A DNA stretch of 64,000 nucleotides from Streptomyces sp. NBC_00536. GTDB taxonomy: Bacteria > Actinomycetota > Actinomycetes > Streptomycetales > Streptomycetaceae. Numbering within the stretch: the stretch's first letter is position 1; the number at the start of each line of letters is the position of its first letter. The DNA lies in contig NZ_CP107819.1 in NCBI RefSeq assembly GCF_036346295.1, forward strand, positions 3,410,001-3,474,000, written 5' to 3'. Made by a program: the position numbers and the translations under genes. Below the pieces are notes generated by a model. That model was given only the letters and a program-made list of their open reading frames with translations, did no database searches and was not told the origin of the DNA. Below, in pieces: positions 54,911 through 63,960 of the stretch.

Positions 54911-55506
54911 CGGACATCCACTCCGTTGATCTCGACCACGGGGAGCCCGCCCGGGACGGGCCACTGCACCTTGTCGGCGGGGACGACCATCGCCACGCCG
55001 GTCTGGACGACCACGTCGCCGAAGACGAAGGAGTCGGCGACCTGGACGCCGGGACGCTCGGCCTGGAGTTCCTCCAAGGTGCCGTAGAACAGGGCACCGG
55101 TCGGGCAGACCGTGGCGCACATGGGGGCAAGGCCGTAGGCGGTGCGGTCGTAGCAGAGGTTGCACTTCATCTGCAGCTTCGCCTGGAGGTCGATCTTCGG
55201 GACGCCGAAGGGGCAGGCGTTGACGCAGTTGCTGCAGCCGATGCAGCGGGTGGTGTCGGCCTGCTGCACCACGCCGTCGGCGGTCACCAGGATCGCGTCG
55301 GCGGGACAGACCTCGGCGCAGGGCGCGACCGGGTCCTCACAGTGCATGCACACCGTGGGAAGGGAGGCGACGGACATGCCGGGGTCGGTGTAGTCCAGGT
55401 GGATCATCGATTTGCCGCGGTGCGAATCGCACTCGCGGCAGGCGGAGACACAGGCCTGGCAGCCGATGCAGCGCCCCGGGTCGATGAAGATCGTTCTGCC
55501 CATCAT
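54907..55506 (-). CDS. Four-cluster 4Fe-4S electron-transfer subunit (NrfC/HybA/FdhB type)
   Basis: 199-residue ferredoxin-like protein with 16 clustered Cys: RCIGCQACVSACRECD, VCMHCEDPVAPCAEVCPADA, RCIGCSNCVNACPFG and CNLCYDR with CATVCPTGA. It would wire the molybdoenzyme to the membrane anchor or Rieske protein. Start at ATG 55506 (or 55503). It begins 7 bp after the catalytic subunit stop, with a ribosome site inside that gene, and its stop overlaps the Rieske start. Confidence 0.93.
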   Translation of the reverse strand: MMGRTIFIDPGRCIGCQACVSACRECDSHRGKSMIHLDYTDPGMSVASLPTVCMHCEDPVAPCAEVCPADAILVTADGVVQQADTTRCIGCSNCVNACPFGVPKIDLQAKLQMKCNLCYDRTAYGLAPMCATVCPTGALFYGTLEELQAERPGVQVADSFVFGDVVVQTGVAMVVPADKVQWPVPGGLPVVEINGVDVR

Positions 55507-55513
55507 GGCGCGA

Positions 55514-57814
55514 TCAGTTCCTCTCCGCCGTGCCGCGGCCCTGGGGGGCCGTGGGGGGCAGGGGGTCGGTACGGGACACCTGGGTCTCCGGGTAGGCCTC
55601 GTGACCGGGGGCCGTGGGCGGGGCGGGCACCTCGTCGACCCGCTCGGCGGACTCGATCCGGGCGGCGCAGACCTTGTACTCGGGGATCTTGGAGCGGGGG
55701 TCGAGGGCGTCGATGGTCAGGGCGTTCGCGGCCGTCGGGACGGGCCAGTGGTAGGGGATGAAGACGGTGTCCGGGCGGATCGCCTCGGTGACCAGGGCCG
55801 GGAAGACCTCGCTGCCCCGGCGGGTGATCACCCGGACCGGATCGCCGTTGCGGAAGCCGTGCGAGGGGTGGACCTCCACCCACGGGCGCGGGGTCTGCTC
55901 GACCAGGGCACCCAGGCGGCGGGTCTGGTTGCCGGAGAGGAAGTGCGCGACGGTGCGGCCGGTGGTGAGGGAGAGGGGGTACTCCTCGGTGTAGGCGTCC
56001 ATTGGCGGATGCCATTCCACGACCTGCATGTGGACCTTCCCGTCGGGATGGAAGGTCGTGCCGCCCTCGAACAGCCGGGGGGTGCCCGGGTGGTCGGTGG
56101 AGGGGCAGGGCCAGGCGATCCCGCCGGTCTCCTCCAGCCGCTCGTAGGTGATCCCGTAGTAGTCGTTGACCGTGCCCGCGGAGGCGGTGCGCAGTTCCTC
56201 GAACACCTCGCGGGAGCCGGGGAAGTCGAACTTGTCGCCGACGCCGAGGCGGCGGGCCAGTTCGCACATCACCCAGGTGTCGGTGCGGACCCCGGCGGGC
56301 GGTTCCTGCGCCTTGTTGTGCTTGACGACGCGGGCCTCGGTGTTGGCCATGACGCCCTCGTCCTCGGCCCAGACGGTGACCGGGAAGACCACGTGCGCGT
56401 TGGCGGCGGTCTCGGAGAGGAAGAAGTCGAACTGTGCGTGGAATTCGAGGGTGTCGTAGCCCTCCTTGACCGTCCCGTAGTTGGGGAGGGAGACGAAGGG
56501 GTTGTTGCAGATGCCGATCAGCCCGCGGATCTCGCGCCGCTGCATCTGCCAGACCATCTCCATCATGGAGGTGCCGGCGAGCGGGAGTTCGGATTCCTCG
56601 ATGCCCCAGATCGCGCAGATCTGGCGGCGGTGCTCCTCGTTCATGATCGAGCGGCCGCCGGGGAGGAGGTCGGACTTCTGGCCGTGTTCGCGGCCGCCCT
56701 GACCGTTGCCCTGGCCCGTGATGGTGCCGTATCCGGCGCCCGGTTTGCCGAGGTTCCCGGTGGCCGTGCAGAGGTTGATGATCGACAGGCAGTTCTCGAC
56801 GCCCTGGGAGTGGTGCTCCACGCCGCGCGCGTGCATGGCCATCGCGTTCCCGGCGCCCGCGAACATCCGGGCCACCTGGACGATCTGGGAGGCGGGGATC
56901 CCGCAGATCTCGGCGGCGCGCGCGGGCGGGTACTGGGCGACGGTCGCCTTGACCTCCGCCCAGCCGGTGGTGTGGTCGGCGAGGAAGGCCTCGTCGGTCA
57001 GGCCCTCCTCGATCACCACGCCCAGGACGGCGTTGAAGAAGGCCGAGTCGGTGCCGGGCTTGAGGGCGACGTGCACGTCCGCGGTGCGCGCGACCGCCGT
57101 CTCGCGCGGGTCGACCACGATGAGGGAGGCCCCCCGGTCGCGGGCTCCCCACACGTACTGGGTCATCACGGGGAAGCACTCCCCCACGTTCGACCCGGCG
57201 ATCAGCAGGCAGTCGGTGAGGAGGATGTCGGAGAAGGGGTTGCCCGCCCGGTCGATGCCGAAGGCGAGCTTGTTGGCCCCGGCCGCGCTGACCATGCACA
57301 GCCGGCCGTTGTAGTCGACGTGCCGGGTCTTCAGCGCGACCCGGGCGAACTTGCCGACCAGGTAGGTCTTCTCGGAGTACAGGCTGGCGCCGCCGAGCAG
57401 GCCGAAGGCGTCGTTGCCGTGGGCGCCCTGGATGCGCCGGACCTCGGCGACGGTGTGGTCCAGCGCCTCGTCCCAGGACACCTCCTTGAAGGGTTCGTCC
57501 CGGGAGCGGCGCATGAGCGGGGAGGTCAGCCGGTCGGGGTGGTTGACCTGCTGGTAGGCGTTGATGCCCTTGGGGCACAGGCGCATCCGGTTGATGTCGT
57601 GGTTGCGCGGCTCGACGCCGAAGACCTTGCCGCCCTTGTCGACGCGCAGGTACATCCCGCACTGCACGCCGCAGAAGCAGCAGTGGGTGGGGACGAGGGT
57701 CTCGCCGTTCTGGTCGGCGTGCCACTGGTCGGCGGGGATCCCGCCCGCGTCCCGGAAGTTGCGGGTTCCGGGCGGGGCGAGCGAAGGGTCGAGCGGGATG
57801 CGCTGCGTGCTCAT
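55514..57814 (-). CDS. Molybdopterin oxidoreductase catalytic subunit (nitrate reductase/formate dehydrogenase-like)
   Basis: 766-residue Mo/W-bisMGD enzyme. The N-terminal 4Fe-4S site is HCCFCGVQCGMYL followed ~27 residues on by CPKGINAY. The likely Mo ligand is Cys in GSNVGECFPVMTQY, the position used by Cys in assimilatory/periplasmic nitrate reductases (E. coli FdhF uses Sec). The C-terminal dinucleotide domain includes TGRTVAHFLSGNQTRR. No twin-arginine signal, so it is probably cytosolic. Either nitrate reduction or formate oxidation fits: NarK genes favour nitrate, the adjacent pflBA favours formate. Start ATG overlaps the anchor gene stop (ATGA). Confidence 0.9.
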   Translation of the reverse strand: MSTQRIPLDPSLAPPGTRNFRDAGGIPADQWHADQNGETLVPTHCCFCGVQCGMYLRVDKGGKVFGVEPRNHDINRMRLCPKGINAYQQVNHPDRLTSPLMRRSRDEPFKEVSWDEALDHTVAEVRRIQGAHGNDAFGLLGGASLYSEKTYLVGKFARVALKTRHVDYNGRLCMVSAAGANKLAFGIDRAGNPFSDILLTDCLLIAGSNVGECFPVMTQYVWGARDRGASLIVVDPRETAVARTADVHVALKPGTDSAFFNAVLGVVIEEGLTDEAFLADHTTGWAEVKATVAQYPPARAAEICGIPASQIVQVARMFAGAGNAMAMHARGVEHHSQGVENCLSIINLCTATGNLGKPGAGYGTITGQGNGQGGREHGQKSDLLPGGRSIMNEEHRRQICAIWGIEESELPLAGTSMMEMVWQMQRREIRGLIGICNNPFVSLPNYGTVKEGYDTLEFHAQFDFFLSETAANAHVVFPVTVWAEDEGVMANTEARVVKHNKAQEPPAGVRTDTWVMCELARRLGVGDKFDFPGSREVFEELRTASAGTVNDYYGITYERLEETGGIAWPCPSTDHPGTPRLFEGGTTFHPDGKVHMQVVEWHPPMDAYTEEYPLSLTTGRTVAHFLSGNQTRRLGALVEQTPRPWVEVHPSHGFRNGDPVRVITRRGSEVFPALVTEAIRPDTVFIPYHWPVPTAANALTIDALDPRSKIPEYKVCAARIESAERVDEVPAPPTAPGHEAYPETQVSRTDPLPPTAPQGRGTAERN

Positions 57815-58926
57815 TTGAAGCCCTTCTTGACGTGGTTGAGGTAGGCACCGCCGCGCAGCACCCGCTTGCAGCGGGGGCAGTATTCGGCCCAGGCGTCGAA
57901 GTCGAGCTTCAGGTCCTTCATCGTGCCGCGCAGGTTCTCGACGTACGGGGCGGTGTCCACGGGCTCTCCGCACCGCTTGCAGGCGAAGATCTCTTCGTCC
58001 TGGCGGGCGGTGTACTTGAAGAGCTGCATCCCGACGGCCGCGGGCCGCTGCACGATGTGGAAGAACTTCCCGAACGGGATGTAGATGAGGGTGAAGACCA
58101 CCGAGACCATGTGCAGGATGGCCAGGAACTCGTAGCCGCCGCCGTGCAGGAAGATCGAGGAGAAGGTGAGCAGCAGCCCGGTCACCGAGATGACGATCAG
58201 CATGATCAGCGGGAGCAGGTCGTAGGCGAAGCGCTGCCCGGTGATGGCGCCGCGGTCCTTCATCCGCCGCCACAGGAAGTACGAGGCGCCGGGGATGACG
58301 AGGACGGCGGCGATGTCCAGGCCGTGGAACATCAGCCAGCCCAGGACGTTCAGCGCGTCGAAGCCGAGCACCTTGAAGCCCCAGATCCGCATCTCGTAGC
58401 CGGGGCCGGATCCGGTGCCGGAGGTGAAGGTGAACCAGCCCCAGGTCAGCGGGAAGGTGATCAGCGCGGCGAGGATGCAGCCCCAGAAGATCATCTGGTG
58501 GGCGGCCCAGCGGGCGTGCGAGCGGGCACCGAGGAACTTCTGGAAGCCTAGGTAGGTGGCGGTCATCTTCGGCAGGGCGGTGGGGGCCTTGCGGAAGTTC
58601 GCGGCCGAGAAGAGGCTGCCGAAGCCCTTCTTGAAGAGGCGGCGCGCGCCGGGGGCCGAGACCCAGACCGTGTAGCGGTAGGCCACGCCGAAGGCCAGGA
58701 AGACGGTGGCCACGGCGTACGGGAGCAGCGCGGAGTCGAAGTCGCGCAACAGTCTGCTGCCGAGCACGATCGCGGCGATCAGGAGCAGGGAGACCACCGC
58801 GCCCGTCAGGGTGGCCCGCGCGGTCACGGACCGCCCGGCCACGGGCCGCGCCCCCGGCCGCGGCTGCGGCGGGGGCGCCTCATCGGGTGGTGGCGCTGCG
58901 GCGAGTACTTCTGAGGGCTCGGGCAC
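57811..58926 (-). CDS. NarI/HdrE-like cytochrome-b-type membrane anchor with CxxC ribbon
   Basis: 371-residue polytopic protein. A Pro-rich head, then six helices, with His residues placed like heme-b ligands (WAAHQMIFWG, LMFHGLDIAAV, LAILHMVSVV and GKFFHIVQR). The C-terminus has two CxxC pairs (FACKRCGEP and YCPRCKRVL), a likely metal ribbon. It would exchange electrons with the quinol pool. GTG at 58926. First gene of the six-gene operon; the preceding 121 bp contain a tandem repeat with a palindrome. A twist on the usual NarI is the extra ribbon. Confidence 0.85.
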   Translation of the reverse strand: MPEPSEVLAAAPPPDEAPPPQPRPGARPVAGRSVTARATLTGAVVSLLLIAAIVLGSRLLRDFDSALLPYAVATVFLAFGVAYRYTVWVSAPGARRLFKKGFGSLFSAANFRKAPTALPKMTATYLGFQKFLGARSHARWAAHQMIFWGCILAALITFPLTWGWFTFTSGTGSGPGYEMRIWGFKVLGFDALNVLGWLMFHGLDIAAVLVIPGASYFLWRRMKDRGAITGQRFAYDLLPLIMLIVISVTGLLLTFSSIFLHGGGYEFLAILHMVSVVFTLIYIPFGKFFHIVQRPAAVGMQLFKYTARQDEEIFACKRCGEPVDTAPYVENLRGTMKDLKLDFDAWAEYCPRCKRVLRGGAYLNHVKKGFK

Positions 58927-58980
58927 AGGACCACGCTAGGCCGTATGTACCGATTCAGCCCGCTATCGCCGCTCTTGTGT

Positions 58981-59012
58981 TGGGCCATTCGAGGAATGGG
59001 TCATTCGAGGAA
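58981..59012. promoter_or_regulatory. Tandem 16-bp operator-like repeat before oxidoreductase operon
   Basis: TGGGCCATTCGAGGAA (58981-58996) and TGGGTCATTCGAGGAA (58997-59012), 15 of 16 identical and directly abutting. The first copy with the start of the second forms the perfect dyad CCATTC-GAG-GAATGG (58985-58999). Located 55-86 bp before the GTG of the anchor gene. Confidence 0.55.
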
Positions 59013-59047
59013 ACTGTCATCGCCCTGCCCTGGGGGGGGAGGGCGGA

Positions 59048-59875
59048 TCAGACCGCCAGCAGCCCCCGTGCCGCGAAGATCTCCTTGGCGCGCGCGACCT
59101 GCCCGGCGGTGGGCGACGGCGTGTCGTGCAGCGAGAAGTTCATGTCCAGCGCCTCCCACTTGCTCTCGCCGAGCTTGTGGAAGGGCAGCACGTCGACCCG
59201 CGAGACGTTGCCGAGGCCCGCGGCGAAGGCCGCGACGCCCTCGATGTTCTCCCGCGCGTCGGTCAGCCCCGGCACCAGCACGAACCGCAGGAGCACCTCG
59301 TTGCCGAGGTCGGCGAGGCGGCGGGCGAAGTCGAGGGTGGGCTCCAGCGGGCGGCCGGTCACCTTCGTGTAGGTCTCCCGGTCCCAGGACTTGATGTCCA
59401 GCAGCACCAGGTCCACGTCGCGCAGCAGCGCGTCGGTGGCGCGGGCACCCAGGAACCCGGAGGTGTCCAGGGCGGTGTGCAGCCCGAGGTCGTGCTTCAT
59501 CCGGTGCAGCAGCTCGCCCGCGAAGACCGGCTGGAGCAGCGGCTCGCCGCCGGAGATGGTGGCGCCGCCGCCGGAGGCGGTGATGAAGCGGGTGTACTTG
59601 CGCGCCTCGGCGATCACGTCGTCGGCCGAGGTCCGCTTGCCGCTGCGCATCCGCATGGTGTCGGGGTTGTGGCAGTAGAGGCAGGCCAGCGGGCAGCCCG
59701 CGAGGAAGGTGACGAACCGGGTGCCGGGACCGTCCACGCCCGTCGACAGGTCCCAGGAGTGGACGGAACCCTCGCTCGGCCGCTGGGTCGCGGCGGCGGC
59801 GGGCGTCTGCCCCGCACTGACGGGCACGGCGTTGGCGGCGCCGACGGGGATGTTCGTACCGAGCAGGACGGTCAT
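59048..59875 (-). CDS. pflA: Pyruvate formate-lyase activating enzyme
   Basis: 275-residue radical-SAM activase. Cluster motif CPLACLYCHNPD (CxxxCxxC), then GGGATISGGEPLLQP and DIKSWDRETYTKVTG, with C-terminal VLPFHKLGESKW. It abstracts H from the Gly731 region of PflB using SAM. A ~30-residue Ala/Pro/Gln-rich N-terminal extension is unusual. ATG at 59875 has GGAG at 8 nt. It lies 95 bp downstream of pflB behind a hairpin. Confidence 0.94.
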   Translation of the reverse strand: MTVLLGTNIPVGAANAVPVSAGQTPAAAATQRPSEGSVHSWDLSTGVDGPGTRFVTFLAGCPLACLYCHNPDTMRMRSGKRTSADDVIAEARKYTRFITASGGGATISGGEPLLQPVFAGELLHRMKHDLGLHTALDTSGFLGARATDALLRDVDLVLLDIKSWDRETYTKVTGRPLEPTLDFARRLADLGNEVLLRFVLVPGLTDARENIEGVAAFAAGLGNVSRVDVLPFHKLGESKWEALDMNFSLHDTPSPTAGQVARAKEIFAARGLLAV

Positions 59876-59927
59876 GGCAGGTGCTCCAGATTCGAGGGGC
59901 TGATCTGGTGTGGGGCGGTCGCCGGGC

Positions 59928-59961
59928 GTCCGGCCGGATCCCGTGGGAGACCCGGCCGGAC
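59928..59961 (-). terminator. Hairpin between pflB and pflA
   Basis: GTCCGGCCGG / CCGGCCGGAC perfect 10-bp stem, 14-nt loop. It lies just past the pflB stop and before the pflA start on the same strand, so it may terminate part of the transcripts or stabilise the pflB mRNA. Confidence 0.5.
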
Positions 59962-59970
59962 GGGCGGACC

Positions 59971-62241
59971 CTAAAGGGAGCCGTGGAACGTGCGGTTCAG
60001 CACGTCCAGCTGCTGGGCGCGGGTCAGCCGGACGAAGTTCACCGCGTACCCGCTGACGCGGATGGTCAGCTGCGGGTAGTTCTCCGGGTGCTCCATGGCG
60101 TCCATGAGCGTGTCGCGGTTGAGCACGTTCACGTTCATGTGGAAGCCGTCGCTGGCCATGTAGCCGTCGAGCACGCCCGCCAGGTTCTTGATCCGCTCCT
60201 CGGGGGTGCGGCCCAGGCCGTCGGGGGTGACCGTGTTGGTCAGCGAGATGCCGTCCTCGGCATCCTCGTACGGCAGCTTCGCGACCGACAGCGCGGAGGT
60301 GACGTAGCCGTGGGTGTCACGGCCGTTCATCGGGTTGGCACCCGGGGAGAACGGCTCGCCCGCGCGGCGTCCGTCCGGCGTGTTGCCGGTCTTCTTGCCG
60401 TAGACGACGTTCGAGGTGATGGTCAGCACCGACTGGGTGTGCTCGGCGTCGCGGTAGGTCGCGTGCCCCCGCACCTTCTTCATGAACTCCTCGACCAGCC
60501 ACACCGCGATGTCGTCGACCCGGTCGTCGTTGTTGCCGAAGGCCGGGTACTCGCCCTCGATGGTGTAATCGGTGGCCAGACCCGTCTCGTCGCGCACCGG
60601 CGTGACCTTGGCGTACTTGATGGCGGCCAGCGAGTCGGCGGCGACCGAGAGCCCGGCGATGCCGCAGGCCATCGTGCGGCGCACGTCGCGGTCGTGGAGC
60701 GCCATCTCGATGCGCTCATAGGCGTACTTGTCGTGCATGTAGTGGATGACGTTCAGGGCGTGGACGTAGGTGTCGGCGAGCCATTCCATCTGCTCGTCGA
60801 ACTTGGCCATGACCTGGTCGTAGTCGAGCACGTCGGAGGTGAGCGCGCCGGTCGAGGGGCCGACCTGGGCGCCGGACTTCTCGTCCCGGCCACCGTTGAT
60901 CGCGTAGAGCAGCGTCTTGGCGAGGTTCACCCGGGCGCCGAAGAACTGCATCTGCTTGCCGACGGGCATCGCCGAGACGCAGCACGCGATGGCGGTGTCG
61001 TCGCCGAAGCGCGGACGCATCAGCTCGTCCGACTCGTACTGGACCGACGAGGTGTCGATCGAGACGCGGGCGCAGAACTCCTTGAAGCCCTGCGGCAGCC
61101 GCGGCGACCAGAAGACCGTCATGTTCGGCTCGGGCGCCGGACCGAGGTTGTACAGGGTCTGGAGGTAGCGGAAGGAGGACTTGGTGACCAGCGGACGGCC
61201 GTCCTCACCCATGCCCGCGATCGACTCGGTGACCCAGGTGGGGTCTCCGGAGAACAGCTCGTCGTAGTCCGGGGTGCGCAGGAAGCGCACGATGCGGAGC
61301 TTGATGATGAAGTCGTCGACCAGTTCCTGCGCCTGCTCCTCCGTCAGGAGGCCGGCCTCGATGTCGCGCTGCAGGAAGACGTCGATGAAGGTGGAGGTGC
61401 GGCCGAGCGACATGGCCGCGCCGTTCTGCTCCTTCACGGCGGCGAGGTAGGCGAAGTACAGCCACTGGATCGCCTCGCGGCCGGTGGTCGCCGGGCCGGA
61501 GATGTCGTGACCGTAGGAGGCGGCCATCGCCTTCAGTTCGGCGAGCGCGCGGATCTGCTCGGAGAGTTCCTCGCGGAGGCGGATCGTTTCCTCCAGCGAG
61601 CGGTTGCCCGCGGGGAGGGCATTGAGCTCCTCCTTCTCCTCCTTCTTCACCACGATGAGGCGGTCGACGCCGTAGAGGGCCACGCGGCGGTAGTCGCCGA
61701 TGATGCGGCCGCGGCCGTAGGCGTCGGGCAGTCCGGTGACGATGCCCGCCTTGCGGGCGGCGCGGATCTCGGGGGTGTAGGCGTCGAAGACACCGGCGTT
61801 GTGGGTCTTGCGGTATTCGGTGAAGACCTTCTCCAGGTCCTCGGACACCGGGTAGCCGTAGGTCTCCAGGGCGCCGGCGACCATGCGCCAGCCGCCGTAC
61901 GGCATGATCGCGCGCTTGAGCGGGGCGTCCGTCTGGAGGCCGACGATCAGGTCCTTGTCGCGGTCGATGTAGCCGGGGGCGTGCGCGGTGATCGTCGAGG
62001 GGATGTCGTGGGCGACGTCGTAGACGCCCTTCTCGCGCTCCTCCGGGAACTTGTCCGTGATCGCCTTCCACACGGCGGTGGTGCGCTCGGTCGGGCCGGC
62101 GAGGAAGGAATCGTCACCCTCGTACGGCGTGTAGTTCTGCTGGATGAAGTCGCGGACGTCGATGGCGTCGCGCCACAGGCCGCCCTTGAAGCCGTTCCAG
62201 GCTTCGCCGTTCTTCGTGGTTTCCGCAGGGGTGGCAGTCAT
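59971..62241 (-). CDS. pflB: Pyruvate formate-lyase (glycyl radical enzyme)
   Basis: 756-residue PflB converting pyruvate and CoA to acetyl-CoA and formate, oxygen-sensitive. Catalytic Cys420-Cys421 are in [17 protein letters not shown], and the glycyl-radical Gly731 in RVSGYAVNF near the C-terminus, as in E. coli (Cys418/419, Gly734). Full length, close to the enterobacterial form. ATG at 62241. A perfect Rex-type operator lies ~177 bp upstream, and a TGATCGATCA palindrome about 55 bp upstream. Rare for a Streptomyces-like organism. Confidence 0.96.
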   Translation of the reverse strand: MTATPAETTKNGEAWNGFKGGLWRDAIDVRDFIQQNYTPYEGDDSFLAGPTERTTAVWKAITDKFPEEREKGVYDVAHDIPSTITAHAPGYIDRDKDLIVGLQTDAPLKRAIMPYGGWRMVAGALETYGYPVSEDLEKVFTEYRKTHNAGVFDAYTPEIRAARKAGIVTGLPDAYGRGRIIGDYRRVALYGVDRLIVVKKEEKEELNALPAGNRSLEETIRLREELSEQIRALAELKAMAASYGHDISGPATTGREAIQWLYFAYLAAVKEQNGAAMSLGRTSTFIDVFLQRDIEAGLLTEEQAQELVDDFIIKLRIVRFLRTPDYDELFSGDPTWVTESIAGMGEDGRPLVTKSSFRYLQTLYNLGPAPEPNMTVFWSPRLPQGFKEFCARVSIDTSSVQYESDELMRPRFGDDTAIACCVSAMPVGKQMQFFGARVNLAKTLLYAINGGRDEKSGAQVGPSTGALTSDVLDYDQVMAKFDEQMEWLADTYVHALNVIHYMHDKYAYERIEMALHDRDVRRTMACGIAGLSVAADSLAAIKYAKVTPVRDETGLATDYTIEGEYPAFGNNDDRVDDIAVWLVEEFMKKVRGHATYRDAEHTQSVLTITSNVVYGKKTGNTPDGRRAGEPFSPGANPMNGRDTHGYVTSALSVAKLPYEDAEDGISLTNTVTPDGLGRTPEERIKNLAGVLDGYMASDGFHMNVNVLNRDTLMDAMEHPENYPQLTIRVSGYAVNFVRLTRAQQLDVLNRTFHGSL

Positions 62242-62293
62242 TTCGCCCGCACCTTCCGAGTCGCCTCATTACTTGTATCCATTGCACGCCTTT

Positions 62294-62303
62294 TGATCGA
62301 TCA
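62294..62303. promoter_or_regulatory. 10-bp palindrome near pflB promoter
   Basis: TGATCGATCA, fully self-complementary, in an A/T-richer patch ~55 bp before pflB. It lacks the N4 spacing of an FNR box; regulator unknown. Confidence 0.25.
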
Positions 62304-62417
62304 TTTGGCGCCGCGATGGTCCTGAGCTGGGGCCCGAAAGTCCCCTCATCCCCGGCTCCCAGGGTCCCGCATCCCGGCTGACCTGGCATTTTGAGCAGGC
62401 CAAAGGTCCGTCGTGCG

Positions 62418-62437
62418 CTTGTGAAAGCTTTCACAAG
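62418..62437. promoter_or_regulatory. Rex operator (ROP) upstream of pflB
   Basis: CTTGTGAAAGCTTTCACAAG is a perfect 20-bp palindrome. Its inner 18 bp match the Rex (NAD+/NADH sensor) consensus TTGTGAAxxxxTTCACAA with every arm base. It sits in the 297-bp gap between narK and pflB. Rex releases its sites at high NADH, so pflBA would be induced under low oxygen. Confidence 0.88.
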
Positions 62438-62465
62438 ATTCTCGGAACCAGCGCCCGGGGCAACC

Positions 62466-62510
62466 CAGCCCCGCCGGCGCTTGAGGCGCGGGGTCTGGGG
62501 CGGAGCCCCA
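62466..62510. repeat. GGCGTTTGAGG-family repeat (variant)
   Basis: CAGCCCCGCCGGCGCTTGAG followed by GCGCGGGG and GGGGCGGAGCCCC, one base changed in the core. Located just past the narK stop, on the distal side of the Rex site. Same family as at 8271, 15042 and 32391. Confidence 0.72.
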
Positions 62511-62538
62511 GGAACCCCGGGCAACCGGGAGCCGCCGG

Positions 62539-63960
62539 CTAGCTGGGCGCCTCCGCGCCCTTGCGGGCGTAGAAGTACCAGGCGACGACCACACAGCTGG
62601 CGTAGAAGGCCACGAAGCCCCACATCGCGCTGGTGACGGCGAAGTTCGCGAACATCGCCGGGATGAAGAAGAAGCCGTAGGCGGCGATCGCGGCGGTGAA
62701 ACCGGTGACCGCGCCCGACTCGATCTCGGCCTGCTTGAGCGCGGCCGCGTACTGCGGGGTGCCCTCGGTGAGGCCCTTCAGGTGCTGGCCGCGGAAGATG
62801 ACCGGGATCTGGCGGAAGGTCGAGCCGTTGCCGATGCCGGAGAAGAAGAACGCCGACAGGAAGCAGAAGAAGAAGCCGTAGAAGGAACCGGAGTCGGAAC
62901 CCGCCGGGAGGAAGGTGATCACGCCGATGATCGAGGCCGCCATGCCCACGAAGGACAGGATCGTGACCCGCGCACCGCCCAGCTTGTCGGCGATCCAGCC
63001 GCCCGCCCACCGGGCCAGGGCGCCCAGGGCCGGGCCCATCCAGGCGTAGGTGGCGACCGAGTACGCCGGGAACGTGGTCTTGATCAGCAGCGGCAGGGCC
63101 GCCGCGAAGCCGATGAAGGAGCCGAAGGTGCCGACGTAGAGCCAGGTCATCACCCAGTTGTGCTTGCGCTTGAAGATGACCTTCTGCTGGCTGAAGGGGG
63201 TGGAGGCGACCTTCAGGTCGTTCTGGCCGAACCAGGCCACCACGGCCAGGACCACCAGGACGGGCACCCACACGAAGGCGGCGTTCTGGAGGTAGATCTC
63301 CGTCCCGTCGGCCTTCTTCTGGCCGGCGCCGATCGCCAGTACCGAGGAGGTGATGAGGATCGGGGTCAGCAGCTGCACCACGGACACGCCCAGGTTGCCC
63401 AGGCCGCCGTTGATGCCGGTCGCGTTGCCCTTCTCCTGCTTCGGGTAGAAGAAGCCGATGTTGGCCAGCGAGGAGGAGAAGTTGGCGCCGCCGATGCCGC
63501 AGAGGGCGGCGATCGCGACCATCGTGGTGTAGGAGGTCGCCGGGTCCTGGACCGCGAAGCCCAGCCAGATCAGCGGCACGATGAGGACGATGGTGGAGAG
63601 CGCCGTGAAGCGGCGCTGGCCGATCATCGGGCCGAGGAAGGTGTAGAAGATGCGGGCGGTACCGCCCGTGATGCCCGGGACCGCCGTCAGCCAGAACAGC
63701 TGCGACTGGCTGAAGCCGAAGCCGACGTCCTTGAGGTTGGTGGCCGTGATGCTCCACACCTGCCAGACGACGAAGGCGACCAGCAGCGCCGGAACCGCGA
63801 TCCACAGGTTGCGGGTGGCGACCTTCTTGCCCGTGGACCGCCAGAAGGAGGGATCCTCCGGGGTCCATTCGGTGATGGTGCGGCCGGGCCGGTACTGCGC
63901 CGGGTCGGGCGCGAGCGCGCGGCCGGTCGCCGAGGGCGCATCCTGGGTGGCGGAACTCAT
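62539..63960 (-). CDS. narK: NarK-family nitrate/nitrite transporter (copy 2)
   Basis: 473-residue MFS transporter, highly similar to the copy at 52432. Shared segments include VGFGFSQSQLFWLTAVPGIT, GIGGANFSSSLANIGFFYPK, FSQQKVIFKRKHNW and GFTAAIAAYGFFFIPAMFAN. ATG at 63960 with AGGA upstream. Whether it is cotranscribed with pflB is unclear: a repeat and a Rex site lie between, so pflB probably has its own promoter. The two copies bracket the island. Confidence 0.93.
   Translation of the reverse strand: MSSATQDAPSATGRALAPDPAQYRPGRTITEWTPEDPSFWRSTGKKVATRNLWIAVPALLVAFVVWQVWSITATNLKDVGFGFSQSQLFWLTAVPGITGGTARIFYTFLGPMIGQRRFTALSTIVLIVPLIWLGFAVQDPATSYTTMVAIAALCGIGGANFSSSLANIGFFYPKQEKGNATGINGGLGNLGVSVVQLLTPILITSSVLAIGAGQKKADGTEIYLQNAAFVWVPVLVVLAVVAWFGQNDLKVASTPFSQQKVIFKRKHNWVMTWLYVGTFGSFIGFAAALPLLIKTTFPAYSVATYAWMGPALGALARWAGGWIADKLGGARVTILSFVGMAASIIGVITFLPAGSDSGSFYGFFFCFLSAFFFSGIGNGSTFRQIPVIFRGQHLKGLTEGTPQYAAALKQAEIESGAVTGFTAAIAAYGFFFIPAMFANFAVTSAMWGFVAFYASCVVVAWYFYARKGAEAPS

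Noticed and set aside
62291..62303. TTGATCGATCA as an FNR/CRP-type site near pflB
   Set aside because: The half-sites are separated by too few bases for FNR (needs TTGAT-N4-ATCAA). Kept only as an unassigned palindrome.
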